The notes under the pieces are model-generated. The model saw only the letters and a program-made list of their open reading frames with translations. It did not search any database and was not told where the DNA came from. From NCBI GenBank assembly GCA_943737045.1, contig CALSFV010000074.1:363501-427500 (forward strand): a stretch of DNA of 64,000 nucleotides, read 5' to 3'. Origin of the DNA: Parapristionchus giblindavisi. Lineage: Eukaryota; Nematoda; Chromadorea; Rhabditida; Diplogasteridae. Below, one piece after another: positions 46,191 to 61,721 of this stretch. The stretch's first letter is position 1; the number at the start of each line of letters is the position of its first letter. Made by a program: the position numbers and the translations under genes.

Positions 46191-47871
46191 CCATCTCTCA
46201 CTATAACCATATCTCGGATTTACAATAAAAATATTTATGAAAAAAATTGAGCTATATCAAATAGTAGAGCATGTCCAGTCTCACCAGCAACCACAGTCAC
46301 GAAAAAGTGAGAAACGGCCACAGGTATGGCCATTTCCCGCTCGAATTAGCTCCTGAAAATTCGCACTTTTACCTGTACAGCATAGCGGACGTTGCGAGGC
46401 GTCGATCGCGCGCTTCCGCAGCTCGAACGGATAAGTTTGAAGCAAGTTATGGTGATTTAAGTGCGAATTGTAACGATTGCGGCGTTATCTGTCGATTTCG
46501 CGTTACAAATGAGCGGTTGTGACTTTATATGAGTTCAGCTTGTCTTGAGCTAATTTTCAGGTGTCAAATTAAATTGTAAACGTACGAATAAAGATACACC
46601 GATTCGCTCTGGTCGAACAGAGACGCAATGGATAGAGTACGCCTCCCTCTCGTTCCCCCTCCCTTTCCCTATCCCCATGCATAGATAGTCTAGACCGTAA
46701 CTTGCTTGAGCCTGGATCAAATCGCATACTTTTTTCAGCCACAAATATGTAATTTGGTATGACGAATTTAGTGAACACAGTTTTATAGAGCGCACGCAAC
46801 GCTGAACTAGTCACACTGGCAATTTTGGCCTATTTTTTTCTATTTTCACGATAAAAAAATCAATTTAAAATGCGATCAGGGAAATTTTAAAGTATAAATT
46901 CAGTATTCGGCGTAGGCTAGACGGGTTAGGTGGCGTTGGTCGCCGTCGCGGCGGTAGGGGAGGTGTGTATGTGTCTTTTGTGTATGTGAGTGAAGAGCGA
47001 TTCCCCCCTCCTCCTCCTCTTCTCTCTCTCTCTCTCTCTCTATATCCATCTCTCACTATAACCATATCTCGGATTTACAATAAAAATATTTATGAAAAAA
47101 ATTGAGCTATATCAAATAGTAGAGCATGTCCAGTCTCACCAGCAACCACAGTCACGAAAAAGTGAGAAACGGCCACAGGTATGGCCATTTCCCGCTCGAA
47201 TTAGCTCCTGAAAATTCGCACTTTTACCTGTACAGCATAGCGGGACGTTGCGAGGCGTCGATCGCGCGCTTCCGCAGCTCGAACGGATAAGTTTGAAGCA
47301 AGTTGTGGTGATTTAAGTGCGAATTGTAACGATTGCGGCGTTATCTGTCGATTTCGCGTTACAAATGAGCGGTTGTGACTTTATATGAGTTCAGCTTGTC
47401 TTGAGCTAATTTTCAGGTGTCAAATTAAATTGTAAACGTACGAATAAAGATACACCGATTCGCTCTGGTCGAACAGAGACGCAATGGATAGAGTACGCCT
47501 CCCTCTCGTTCCCCCTCCCTTTCCCTATCCCCATGCATAGATAGTCTAGACCGTAACTTGCTTGAGCCTGGATCAAATCGCATACTTTTTTCAGCCACAA
47601 ATATGTAATTTGGTATGACGAATTTAGTGAACACAGTTTTATAGAGCGCACGCAACGCTGAACTAGTCACACTGGCAATTTTGGCCTATTTTTTTCTATT
47701 TTCACGATAAAAAAATCAATTTAAAATGCGATCAGGGAAATTTTAAAGTATAAATTCAGTATTCGGCGTAGGCTAGACGGGTTAGGTGGCGTTGGTCGCC
47801 GTCGCGGCGGTAGGGGAGGTGTGTATGTGTCTTTTGTGTATGTGAGTGAAGAGCGATTCCCCCCTCCTCCT

Positions 47872-47923
<52 letters not shown>

Positions 47924-48746
47924 CCATCTCTCACTATAACCATATCTCGGATTTACAATAAAAATATTTATGAAAAAATTGAGCTATATCAAATAGTAGA
48001 GCATGTCCAGTCTCACCAGCAACCACAGTCACGAAAAAGTGAGAAACGGCCACAGGTATGGCCATTTCCCGCTCGAATTAGCTCCTGAAAATTCGCACTT
48101 TTACCTGTACAGCATAGCGGACGTTGCGAGGCGTCGATCGCGCGCTTCCGCAGCTCGAACGGATAAGTTTGAAGCAAGTTGTGGTGATTTAAGTGCGAAT
48201 TGTAACGATTGCGGCGTTATCTGTCGATTTCGCGTTACAAATGAGCGGTTGTGACTTTATATGAGTTCAGCTTGTCTTGAGCTAATTTTCAGGTGTCAAA
48301 TTAAATTGTAAACGTACGAATAAAGATACACCGATTCGCTCTGGTCGAACAGAGACGCAATGGATAGAGTACGCCTCCCTCTCGTTCCCCCTCCCTTTCC
48401 CTATCCCCATGCATAGATAGTCTAGACCGTAACTTGCTTGAGCCTGGATCAAATCGCATACTTTTTTCAGCCACAAATATGTAATTTGGTATGACGAATT
48501 TAGTGAACACAGTTTTATAGAGCGCACGCAACGCTGAACTAGTCACACTGGCAATTTTGGCCTATTTTTTTCTATTTTCACGATAAAAAAATCAATTAAA
48601 ATGCGATCAGGGAAATTTTAAAGTATAAATTCAGTATTCGGCGTAGGCTAGACGGGTTAGGTGGCGTTGGTCGCCGTCGCGGCGGTAGGGGAGGTGTGTA
48701 TGTGTCTTTTGTGTATGTGAGTGAAGAGCGATTCCCCCCTCCTCCT

Positions 48747-48782
<36 letters not shown>

Positions 48783-49716
48783 CCATCTCACTATAACCAT
48801 ATCTCGGATTTACAATAAAAATATTTATGAAAAAAATTGAGCTATATCAAATAGTAGAGCATGTCCAGTCTCACCAGCAACCACAGTCACGAAAAAGTGA
48901 GAAACGGCCACAGGTATGGCCATTTCCCGCTCGAATTAGCTCCTGAAAATTCGCACTTTTACCTGTACAGCATAGCGGACGTTGCGAGGCGTCGATCGCG
49001 CGCTTCCGCAGCTCGAACGGATAAGTTTGAAGCAAGTTGTGGTGATTTAAGTGCGAATTGTAACGATTGCGGCGTTATCTGTCGATTTCGCGTTACAAAT
49101 GAGCGGTTGTGACTTTATATGAGTTCAGCTTGTCTTGAGCTAATTTTCAGGTGTCAAATTAAATTGTAAACGTACGAATAAAGATACACCGATTCGCTCT
49201 GGTCGAACAGAGACGCAATGGATAGAGTACGCCTCCCTCTCGTTCCCCCTCCCTTTCCCTATCCCCATGCATAGATAGTCTAGACCGTAACTTGCTTGAG
49301 CCTGGATCAAATCGCATACTTTTTTCAGCCACAAATATGTAATTTGGTATGACGAATTTAGTGAACACAGTTTTATAGAGCGCACGCAACGCTGAACTAG
49401 TCACACTGGCAATTTTGGCCTATTTTTTTCTATTTTCACGATAAAAAAATCAATTTAAAATGCGATCAGGGAATTTTAAAGTATAAATTCAGTATTCGGC
49501 GTAGGCTAGACGGGTTAGGTGGCGTTGGTCGCCGTCGCGGCGGTAGGGGAGGTGTGTATGTGTCTTTTGTGTATGTGAGTGAAGAGCGATTCCCCCCTCC
49601 TCCTCCTCTTCTCTCTCTCTCTCTCTCTCTCTATATCCATCTCTCACTATAACCATATCTCGGATTTACAATAAAAATATTTATGAAAAAAATTGAGCTA
49701 TATCAAATAGTAGAGC
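41093..49716 (+). repeat. Two successive 5-unit higher-order repeats in the satellite
   Basis: Marker spacings are 865, 855, 876, 860, 857 and then 865, 855, 877, 858, 856. The rare variant AAGTTATGGTG occurs once in each block, 4313 bp apart, each time after an extended (CT)n tract. Confidence 0.85.
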
Positions 49717-51312
49717 ATGTCCAGTCTCACCAGCAACCACAGTCACGAAAAAGTGAGAAACGGCCACAGGTATGGCCATTTCCCGCTCGAATTAGCTCCT
49801 GAAAATTCGCACTTTTACCTGTACAGCATAGCGGACGTTGCGAGGCGTCGATCGCGCGCTTCCGCAGCTCGAACGGATAAGTTTGAAGCAAGTTGTGGTG
49901 ATTTAAGTGCGAATTGTAACGATTGCGGCGTTATCTGTCGATTTCGCGTTACAAATGAGCGGTTGTGACTTTATATGAGTTCAGCTTGTCTGAGCTAATT
50001 TTTCAGGTGTCAAATTAAATTGTAAACGTACGAATAAAGATACACCGATTCGCTCTGGTCGAACAGAGACGCAATGGATAGAGTACGCCTCCCTCTCGTT
50101 CCCCCTCCCTTTCCCTATCCCCATGCATAGATAGTCTAGACCGTAACTTGCTTGAGCCTGGATCAAATCGCATACTTTTTTCAGCCACAAATATGTAATT
50201 TGGTATGACGAATTTAGTGAACACAGTTTTATAGAGCGCACGCAACGCTGAACTAGTCACACTGGCAATTTTGGCCTATTTTTTTCTATTTTCACGATAA
50301 AAAAATCAATTTAAAATGCGATCAGGGAAATTTTAAAGTATAAATTCAGTATTCGGCGTAGGCTAGACGGGTTAGGTGGCGTTGGTCGCCGTCGCGGCGG
50401 TAGGGGAGGTGTGTATGTGTCTTTTGTGTATGTGAGTGAAGAGCGATTCCCCCCTCCCTCCTCTCTTCTCTCTCTCTCTCTCTCTCTATATCCATCTCTC
50501 ACTATAACCATATCTCGGATTTACAATAAAAATATTTATGAAAAAAATTGAGCTATATCAAATAGTAGAGCATGTCCAGTCTCACCAGCAACCACAGTCA
50601 CGAAAAAGTGAGAAACGGCCACAGGTATGGCCATTTCCCGCTCGATTAGCTCCTGAAAATTCGCAACTTTTACTGTACAGCATAGCGGACGTTTGCGAGG
50701 CGTCGATCGCGCGCTTCGCAGCTCGAACGGATAAGTTTGAAGCAAGTTGTGGTGATTTAAGTGCGAATTGTAACGATTGCGGCGTTATCTGTCGATTTCG
50801 CGTTACAAATGAGCGGTTGTGACTTTATATGAGTTCAGCTTGTCTTGAGCTAATTTTCAGGTGTCAAATTAAATTGTAAACGTACGAATAAAGATACACC
50901 GATTCGCTCTGGTCGAACAGAGACGCAATGGATAGAGTACGCCTCCCTCTCGTTCCCCCTCCCTTTCCCTATCCCCATGCATAGATAGTCTAGACCGTAA
51001 CTTGCTTGAGCCTGGATCAAATCGCATACTTTTTTCAGCCACAAATATGTAATTTGGTATGACGAATTTAGTGAACACAGTTTTATAGAGCGCACGCAAC
51101 GCTGAACTAGTCACACTGGCAATTTTGGCCTATTTTTTTCTATTTTCACGATAAAAAAATCAATTTAAAATGCGATCAGGGAAATTTTAAAGTATAAATT
51201 CAGTATTCGGCGTAGGCTAGACGGGTTAGGTGGCGTGGTCGCCGTCGCGGCGGTAGGGGAGGTGTGTATGTGTCTTTTGTGTATGTGAGTGAAGAGCGAT
51301 TCCCCTCCTCCT

Positions 51313-51354
<42 letters not shown>

Positions 51355-52181
51355 CCATCTCTCACTATAACCATATCTCGGATTTACAATAAAAATATTT
51401 ATGAAAAAAATTGAGCTATATCAAATAGTAGAGCATGTCCAGTCTCACCAGCAACCACAGTCACGAAAAAGTGAGAAACGGCCACAGGTATGGCCATTTC
51501 CCCGCTCGAATTAGCTCCTGAAAATTCGCACTTTTACCTGTACAGCATAGCGGACGTTGCGAGGCGTCGATCGCGCGCTTCCGCAGCTCGAACGGATAAG
51601 TTTGAAGCAAGTTGTGGTGATTTAAGTGCGAATTGTAACGATTGCGGCGTTATCTGTCGATTTCGCGTTACAAATGAGCGGTTGTGACTTTATATGAGTT
51701 CAGCTTGTCTTGAGCTAATTTTCAGGTGTCAAATTAAATTGTAAACGTACGAATAAAGATACACCGATTCGCTCTGGTCGAACAGAGACGCAATGGATAG
51801 AGTACGCCTCCCTCTCGTTCCCCCTCCCCTTTCCCTATCCCCATGCATAGATAGTCTAGACCGTAACTTGCTTGAGCCTGGATCAAATCGCATACTTTTT
51901 TCAGCCACAAATATGTAATTTGGTATGACGAATTTAGTGAACACAGTTTTATAGAGCGCACGCAACGCTGAACTAGTCACACTGGCAATTTTGGCCTATT
52001 TTTTTCTATTTTCACGATAAAAAAATCAATTTAAAATGCGATCAGGGAAATTTTAAAGTATAAATTCAGTATTCGGCGTAGGCTAGACGGGTTAGGTGGC
52101 GTTGGTCGCCGTCGCGGCGGTAGGGGAGGTGTGTATGTGTCTTTTGTGTATGTGAGTGAAGAGCGATTCCCCCCTCCTCCT

Positions 52182-52219
<38 letters not shown>

Positions 52220-53039
52220 CCATCTCTCACTATAACCATATCTCGGATTTACAATAAAAATATTATGAAAAAAATTGAGCTATATCAAATAGTAGAGCAT
52301 GTCCAGTCTCACCAGCAACCACAGTCACGAAAAGTGAGAAACGGCCACAGGTATGGCCATTTCCCGCTCGAATTAGCTCCTGAAAATTCGCACTTTTACC
52401 TGTACAGCATAGCGGACGTTGCGAGGCGTCGATCGCGCGCTTCCGCAGCTCGAACGGATAAGTTTGAAGCAAGTTGTGGTGATTTAAGTGCGAATTGTAA
52501 CGATTGCGGCGTTATCTGTCGATTTCGCGTTACAAATGAGCGGTTGTGACTTTATATGAGTTCAGCTTGTCTTGAGCTAATTTTCAGGTGTCAAATTAAA
52601 TTGTAAACGTACGAATAAAGATACACCGATTCGCTCTGGTCGAACAGAGACGCAATGGATAGAGTACGCCTCCCTCTCGTTCCCCCTCCTTTCCCTATCC
52701 CATGCATAGATAGTCTAGACCGTAACTTGCTTGAGCCTGGATCAAATCGCATACTTTTTTCAGCCACAAATATGTAATTTGGTATGACGAATTTAGTGAA
52801 CACAGTTTTATAGAGCGCACGCAACGCTGAACTAGTCACACTGGCAATTTTGGCCTATTTTTTTCTATTTTCACGATAAAAAATCAATTTAAAATGCGAT
52901 CAGGGAAATTTTAAAGTATAAATTCAGTATTCGGCGTAGGCTAGACGGGTTAGGTGGCGTTGGTCGCCGTCGCGGCGGTAGGGGAGGTGTGTATGTGTCT
53001 TTTGTGTATGTGAGTGAAGAGCGATTCCCCCCTCCTCCT

Positions 53040-53077
<38 letters not shown>

Positions 53078-53902
53078 CCATCTCTCACTATAACCATATC
53101 TCGGATTTACAATAAAAATATTTATGAAAAAAATTGAGCTATATCAAATAGTAGAGCATGTCCAGTCTCACCAGCAACCACAGTCACGAAAAAGTGAGAA
53201 ACGGCCACAGGTATGGCCATTTCCCGCTCGAATTAGCTCCTGAAAATTCGCACTTTTACCTGTACAGCATAGCGGACGTTGCGAGGCGTCGATCGCGCGC
53301 TTCCGCAGCTCGAACGGATAAGTTTGAAGCAAGTTGTGGTGATTTAAGTGCGAATTGTAACGATTGCGGCGTTATCTGTCGATTTCGCGTTACAAATGAG
53401 CGGTTGTGACTTTATATGAGTTCAGCTTGTCTTGAGCTAATTTTCAGGTGTCAAATTAAATTGTAAACGTACGAATAAAGATACACCGATTCGCTCTGGT
53501 CGAACAGAGACGCAATGGATAGAGTACGCCTCCCTCTCGTTCCCCCTCCCTTTCCCCTATCCCCATGCATAGATAGTCTAGACCGTAACTTGCTTGAGCC
53601 TGGATCAAATCGCATACTTTTTTCAGCCACAAATATGTAATTTGGTATGACGAATTTAGTGAACACAGTTTTATAGAGCGCAACGCAACGCTGAACTAGT
53701 CACACTGGCAATTTTGGCCTATTTTTTTCTATTTCACGATAAAAAAATCAATTTAAAATGCGATCAGGGAAATTTTAAAGTATAAATTCAGTATTCGGCG
53801 TAGGCTAGACGGGTTAGGTGGCGTTGGTCGCCGTCGCGGCGGTAGGGAGGTGTGTATGTGTCTTTTGTGTATGTGAGTGAAGAGCGATTCCCCCCTCCTC
53901 CT

Positions 53903-53950
<48 letters not shown>

Positions 53951-56493
53951 CCATCTCTCACTATAACCATATCTCGGATTTACAATAAAAATATTTATGA
54001 AAAAAATTGAGCTATATCAAATAGTAGAGCATGTCCAGTCTCACCAGCAACCACAGTCACGAAAAAGTGAGAAACGGCCACAGGTATGGCCATTTCCCGC
54101 TCGAATTAGCTCCTGAAAATTCGCACTTTTAACCTGTACAGCATAGCGGACGTTGCGAGGCGTCGATCGCGCGCTTCCGCAGCTCGAACGGATAAGTTTG
54201 AAGCAAGTTGTGGTGATTTAAGTGCGAATTGTAACGATTGCGGCGTTATCTGTCGATTTCGCGTTACAAATGAGCGGTTGTGACTTTATATGAGTTCAGC
54301 TTGTCTTGAGCTAATTTTCAGGTGTCAAATTAAATTGTAAACGTACGAATAAAGATACACCGATTCGCTCTGGTCGAACAGAGACGCAATGGATAGAGTA
54401 CGCCTCCCTCTCGTTCCCCCTCCCTTTCCCTATCCCCATGCATAGATAGTCTAGACCGTAACTTGCTTGAGCCTGGATCAAATCGCATACTTTTTTCAGC
54501 CACAATATGTAATTTGGTATGACGAATTTAGTGAACACAGTTTTATAGAGCGCACGCAACGCTGAACTAGTCACACTGGCAATTTTGGCCTATTTTTTTC
54601 TATTTTCACGATAAAAAAATCAATTTAAAATGCGATCAGGGAAATTTTAAAGTATAAATTCAGTATTCGGCGTAGGCTAGACGGGTTAGGTGGCGTTGGT
54701 CGCCGTCGCGGCGGTAGGGGAGGTGTGTATGTGTCTTTTGTGTATGTGAGTGAAGAGCGATTCCCCCCTCCTCCTCCTCTTCTCTCTCTCTCTCTCTCTC
54801 TCTCTATATCCATCTCTCACTATAACCATATCTCGGATTTACAATAAAAATATTTATGAAAAAAATTGAGCTATATCAAATAGTAGAGCATGTCCAGTCT
54901 CACCAGCAACCACAGTCACGAAAAAGTGAGAAACGGCCACAGGTATGGCCATTTCCCGCTCGAATTAGCTCCTGAAAATTCGCACTTTTACCTGTACAGC
55001 ATAGCGGACGTTGCGAGGCGTCGATCGCGCGCTTCCGCAGCTCGAACGGATAAGTTTGAAGCAAGTTGTGGTGATTTAAGTGCGAATTGTAACGATTGCG
55101 GCGTTATCTGTCGATTTCGCGTTACAAATGAGCGGTTGTGACTTTATATGAGTTCAGCTTGTCTTGAGCTAATTTTCAGGTGTCAAATTAAATTGTAAAC
55201 GTACGAATAAAGATACACCGATTCGCTCTGGTCGAACAGAGACGCAATGGATAGAGTACGCCTCCCTCTCGTTCCCCCTCCCTTTCCCTATCCCCATGCA
55301 TAGATAGTCTAGACCGTAACTTGCTTGAGCCTGGATCAAATCGCATACTTTTTTCAGCCACAAATATGTAATTTGGTATGACGAATTTAGTGAACACAGT
55401 TTTATAGAGCGCACGCAACGCTGAACTAGTCACACTGGCAATTTTGGCCTATTTTTTTCTATTTTCACGATAAAAAAATCAATTTAAAATGCGATCAGGG
55501 AAATTTTAAAGTATAAATTCAGTATTCGGCGTAGGCTAGACGGGTTAGGTGGCGTTGGTCGCCGTCGCGGCGGTAGGGGAGGTGTGTATGTGTCTTTTGT
55601 GTATGTGAGTGAAGAGCGATTCCCCCCTCCTCCTCCTCTTCTCTCTCTCTCTCTCTCTCTCTCTATATCCATCTCTCACTATAACCATATCTCGGATTTA
55701 CAATAAAAATATTTATGAAAAAAATTGAGCTATATCAAATAGTAGAGCATGTCCAGTCTCACCAGCAACCACAGTCACGAAAAAGTGAGAAACGGCCACA
55801 GGTATGGCCATTTCCCGCTCGAATTAGCTCCTGAAAATTCGCACTTTTACCTGTACAGCATAGCGGACGTTGCGAGGCGTCGATCGCGCGCTTCCGCAGC
55901 TCGAACGGATAAGTTTGAAGCAAGTTGTGGTGATTTAAGTGCGAATTGTAACGATTGCGGCGTTATCTGTCGATTTCGCGTTACAAATGAGCGGTTGTGA
56001 CTTTATATGAGTTCAGCTTGTCTTGAGCTAATTTTCAGGTGTCAAATTAAATTGTAAACGTACGAATAAAGATACACCGATTCGCTCTGGTCGAACAGAG
56101 ACGCAATGGATAGAGTACGCCTCCCTCTCGTTCCCCCTCCCTTTCCCTATCCCCATGCATAGATAGTCTAGACCGTAACTTGCTTGAGCCTGGATCAAAT
56201 CGCATACTTTTTTCAGCCACAAATATGTAATTTGGTATGACGAATTTAGTGAACACAGTTTTATAGAGCGCACGCAACGCTGAACTAGTCACACTGGCAA
56301 TTTTGGCCTATTTTTTTCTATTTTCACGATAAAAAAATCAATTTAAAATGCGATCAGGGAAATTTTAAAGTATAAATTCAGTATTCGGCGTAGGCTAGAC
56401 GGGTTAGGTGGCGTTGGTCGCCGTCGCGGCGGTAGGGGAGGTGTGTATGTGTCTTTTGTGTATGTGAGTGAAGAGCGATTCCCCCCTCCTCCT

Positions 56494-56529
<36 letters not shown>

Positions 56530-57354
56530 CCATCTCTCACTATAACCATATCTCGGATTTACAATAAAAATATTTATGAAAAAAATTGAGCTATATCAAA
56601 TAGTAGAGCATGTCCAGTCTCACCAGCAACCACAGTCACGAAAAAGTGAGAAACGGCCACAGGTATGGCCATTTCCCGCTCGAATTAGCTCCTGAAAATT
56701 CGCACTTTTACCTGTACAGCATAGCGGACGTTGCGAGGCGTCGATCGCGCGCTTCCGCAGCTCGAACGGATAAGTTTGAAGCAAGTTGTGGTGATTTAAG
56801 TGCGAATTGTAACGATTGCGGCGTTATCTGTCGATTTCGCGTTACAAATGAGCGGTTGTGACTTTATATGAGTTCAGCTTGTCTTGAGCTAATTTTCAGG
56901 TGTCAAATTAAATTGTAAACGTACGAATAAAGATACACCGATTCGCTCTGGTCGAACAGAGACGCAATGGATAGAGTACGCCTCCCTCTCGTTCCCCCTC
57001 CCTTTCCCTATCCCCATGCATAGATAGTCTAGACCGTAACTTGCTTGAGCCTGGATCAAATCGCATACTTTTTTCAGCCACAAATATGTAATTTGGTATG
57101 ACGAATTTAGTGAACACAGTTTTATAGAGCGCACGCAACGCTGAACTAGTCACACTGGCAATTTTGGCCTATTTTTTTCTATTTTCACGATAAAAAAATC
57201 AATTTAAAATGCGATCAGGGAAATTTTAAAGTATAAATTCAGTATTCGGCGTAGGCTAGACGGGTTAGGTGGCGTTGGTCGCCGTCGCGGCGGTAGGGGA
57301 GGTGTGTATGTGTCTTTTGTGTATGTGAGTGAAGAGCGATTCCCCCCTCCTCCT

Positions 57355-57396
<42 letters not shown>

Positions 57397-58221
57397 CCAT
57401 CTCTCACTATAACCATATCTCGGATTTACAATAAAAATATTTATGAAAAAAATTGAGCTATATCAAATAGTAGAGCATGTCCAGTCTCACCAGCAACCAC
57501 AGTCACGAAAAAGTGAGAAACGGCCACAGGTATGGCCATTTCCCGCTCGAATTAGCTCCTGAAAATTCGCACTTTTACCTGTACAGCATAGCGGACGTTG
57601 CGAGGCGTCGATCGCGCGCTTCCGCAGCTCGAACGGATAAGTTTGAAGCAAGTTGTGGTGATTTAAGTGCGAATTGTAACGATTGCGGCGTTATCTGTCG
57701 ATTTCGCGTTACAAATGAGCGGTTGTGACTTTATATGAGTTCAGCTTGTCTTGAGCTAATTTTCAGGTGTCAAATTAAATTGTAAACGTACGAATAAAGA
57801 TACACCGATTCGCTCTGGTCGAACAGAGACGCAATGGATAGAGTACGCCTCCCTCTCGTTCCCCCTCCCTTTCCCTATCCCCATGCATAGATAGTCTAGA
57901 CCGTAACTTGCTTGAGCCTGGATCAAATCGCATACTTTTTTCAGCCACAAATATGTAATTTGGTATGACGAATTTAGTGAACACAGTTTTATAGAGCGCA
58001 CGCAACGCTGAACTAGTCACACTGGCAATTTTGGCCTATTTTTTTCTATTTTCACGATAAAAAAATCAATTTAAAATGCGATCAGGGAAATTTTAAAGTA
58101 TAAATTCAGTATTCGGCGTAGGCTAGACGGGTTAGGTGGCGTTGGTCGCCGTCGCGGCGGTAGGGGAGGTGTGTATGTGTCTTTTGTGTATGTGAGTGAA
58201 GAGCGATTCCCCCCTCCTCCT

Positions 58222-58263
<42 letters not shown>

Positions 58264-59088
58264 CCATCTCTCACTATAACCATATCTCGGATTTACAATA
58301 AAAATATTTATGAAAAAAATTGAGCTATATCAAATAGTAGAGCATGTCCAGTCTCACCAGCAACCACAGTCACGAAAAAGTGAGAAACGGCCACAGGTAT
58401 GGCCATTTCCCGCTCGAATTAGCTCCTGAAAATTCGCACTTTTACCTGTACAGCATAGCGGACGTTGCGAGGCGTCGATCGCGCGCTTCCGCAGCTCGAA
58501 CGGATAAGTTTGAAGCAAGTTGTGGTGATTTAAGTGCGAATTGTAACGATTGCGGCGTTATCTGTCGATTTCGCGTTACAAATGAGCGGTTGTGACTTTA
58601 TATGAGTTCAGCTTGTCTTGAGCTAATTTTCAGGTGTCAAATTAAATTGTAAACGTACGAATAAAGATACACCGATTCGCTCTGGTCGAACAGAGACGCA
58701 ATGGATAGAGTACGCCTCCCTCTCGTTCCCCCTCCCTTTCCCTATCCCCATGCATAGATAGTCTAGACCGTAACTTGCTTGAGCCTGGATCAAATCGCAT
58801 ACTTTTTTCAGCCACAAATATGTAATTTGGTATGACGAATTTAGTGAACACAGTTTTATAGAGCGCACGCAACGCTGAACTAGTCACACTGGCAATTTTG
58901 GCCTATTTTTTTCTATTTTCACGATAAAAAAATCAATTTAAAATGCGATCAGGGAAATTTTAAAGTATAAATTCAGTATTCGGCGTAGGCTAGACGGGTT
59001 AGGTGGCGTTGGTCGCCGTCGCGGCGGTAGGGGAGGTGTGTATGTGTCTTTTGTGTATGTGAGTGAAGAGCGATTCCCCCCTCCTCCT

Positions 59089-59130
<42 letters not shown>

Positions 59131-59955
59131 CCATCTCTCACTATAACCATATCTCGGATTTACAATAAAAATATTTATGAAAAAAATTGAGCTATATCAA
59201 ATAGTAGAGCATGTCCAGTCTCACCAGCAACCACAGTCACGAAAAAGTGAGAAACGGCCACAGGTATGGCCATTTCCCGCTCGAATTAGCTCCTGAAAAT
59301 TCGCACTTTTACCTGTACAGCATAGCGGACGTTGCGAGGCGTCGATCGCGCGCTTCCGCAGCTCGAACGGATAAGTTTGAAGCAAGTTGTGGTGATTTAA
59401 GTGCGAATTGTAACGATTGCGGCGTTATCTGTCGATTTCGCGTTACAAATGAGCGGTTGTGACTTTATATGAGTTCAGCTTGTCTTGAGCTAATTTTCAG
59501 GTGTCAAATTAAATTGTAAACGTACGAATAAAGATACACCGATTCGCTCTGGTCGAACAGAGACGCAATGGATAGAGTACGCCTCCCTCTCGTTCCCCCT
59601 CCCTTTCCCTATCCCCATGCATAGATAGTCTAGACCGTAACTTGCTTGAGCCTGGATCAAATCGCATACTTTTTTCAGCCACAAATATGTAATTTGGTAT
59701 GACGAATTTAGTGAACACAGTTTTATAGAGCGCACGCAACGCTGAACTAGTCACACTGGCAATTTTGGCCTATTTTTTTCTATTTTCACGATAAAAAAAT
59801 CAATTTAAAATGCGATCAGGGAAATTTTAAAGTATAAATTCAGTATTCGGCGTAGGCTAGACGGGTTAGGTGGCGTTGGTCGCCGTCGCGGCGGTAGGGG
59901 AGGTGTGTATGTGTCTTTTGTGTATGTGAGTGAAGAGCGATTCCCCCCTCCTCCT

Positions 59956-59997
<42 letters not shown>

Positions 59998-60822
59998 CCA
60001 TCTCTCACTATAACCATATCTCGGATTTACAATAAAAATATTTATGAAAAAAATTGAGCTATATCAAATAGTAGAGCATGTCCAGTCTCACCAGCAACCA
60101 CAGTCACGAAAAAGTGAGAAACGGCCACAGGTATGGCCATTTCCCGCTCGAATTAGCTCCTGAAAATTCGCACTTTTACCTGTACAGCATAGCGGACGTT
60201 GCGAGGCGTCGATCGCGCGCTTCCGCAGCTCGAACGGATAAGTTTGAAGCAAGTTGTGGTGATTTAAGTGCGAATTGTAACGATTGCGGCGTTATCTGTC
60301 GATTTCGCGTTACAAATGAGCGGTTGTGACTTTATATGAGTTCAGCTTGTCTTGAGCTAATTTTCAGGTGTCAAATTAAATTGTAAACGTACGAATAAAG
60401 ATACACCGATTCGCTCTGGTCGAACAGAGACGCAATGGATAGAGTACGCCTCCCTCTCGTTCCCCCTCCCTTTCCCTATCCCCATGCATAGATAGTCTAG
60501 ACCGTAACTTGCTTGAGCCTGGATCAAATCGCATACTTTTTTCAGCCACAAATATGTAATTTGGTATGACGAATTTAGTGAACACAGTTTTATAGAGCGC
60601 ACGCAACGCTGAACTAGTCACACTGGCAATTTTGGCCTATTTTTTTCTATTTTCACGATAAAAAAATCAATTTAAAATGCGATCAGGGAAATTTTAAAGT
60701 ATAAATTCAGTATTCGGCGTAGGCTAGACGGGTTAGGTGGCGTTGGTCGCCGTCGCGGCGGTAGGGGAGGTGTGTATGTGTCTTTTGTGTATGTGAGTGA
60801 AGAGCGATTCCCCCCTCCTCCT

Positions 60823-60858
<36 letters not shown>

Positions 60859-61683
60859 CCATCTCTCACTATAACCATATCTCGGATTTACAATAAAAAT
60901 ATTTATGAAAAAAATTGAGCTATATCAAATAGTAGAGCATGTCCAGTCTCACCAGCAACCACAGTCACGAAAAAGTGAGAAACGGCCACAGGTATGGCCA
61001 TTTCCCGCTCGAATTAGCTCCTGAAAATTCGCACTTTTACCTGTACAGCATAGCGGACGTTGCGAGGCGTCGATCGCGCGCTTCCGCAGCTCGAACGGAT
61101 AAGTTTGAAGCAAGTTGTGGTGATTTAAGTGCGAATTGTAACGATTGCGGCGTTATCTGTCGATTTCGCGTTACAAATGAGCGGTTGTGACTTTATATGA
61201 GTTCAGCTTGTCTTGAGCTAATTTTCAGGTGTCAAATTAAATTGTAAACGTACGAATAAAGATACACCGATTCGCTCTGGTCGAACAGAGACGCAATGGA
61301 TAGAGTACGCCTCCCTCTCGTTCCCCCTCCCTTTCCCTATCCCCATGCATAGATAGTCTAGACCGTAACTTGCTTGAGCCTGGATCAAATCGCATACTTT
61401 TTTCAGCCACAAATATGTAATTTGGTATGACGAATTTAGTGAACACAGTTTTATAGAGCGCACGCAACGCTGAACTAGTCACACTGGCAATTTTGGCCTA
61501 TTTTTTTCTATTTTCACGATAAAAAAATCAATTTAAAATGCGATCAGGGAAATTTTAAAGTATAAATTCAGTATTCGGCGTAGGCTAGACGGGTTAGGTG
61601 GCGTTGGTCGCCGTCGCGGCGGTAGGGGAGGTGTGTATGTGTCTTTTGTGTATGTGAGTGAAGAGCGATTCCCCCCTCCTCCT

Positions 61684-61721
<38 letters not shown>

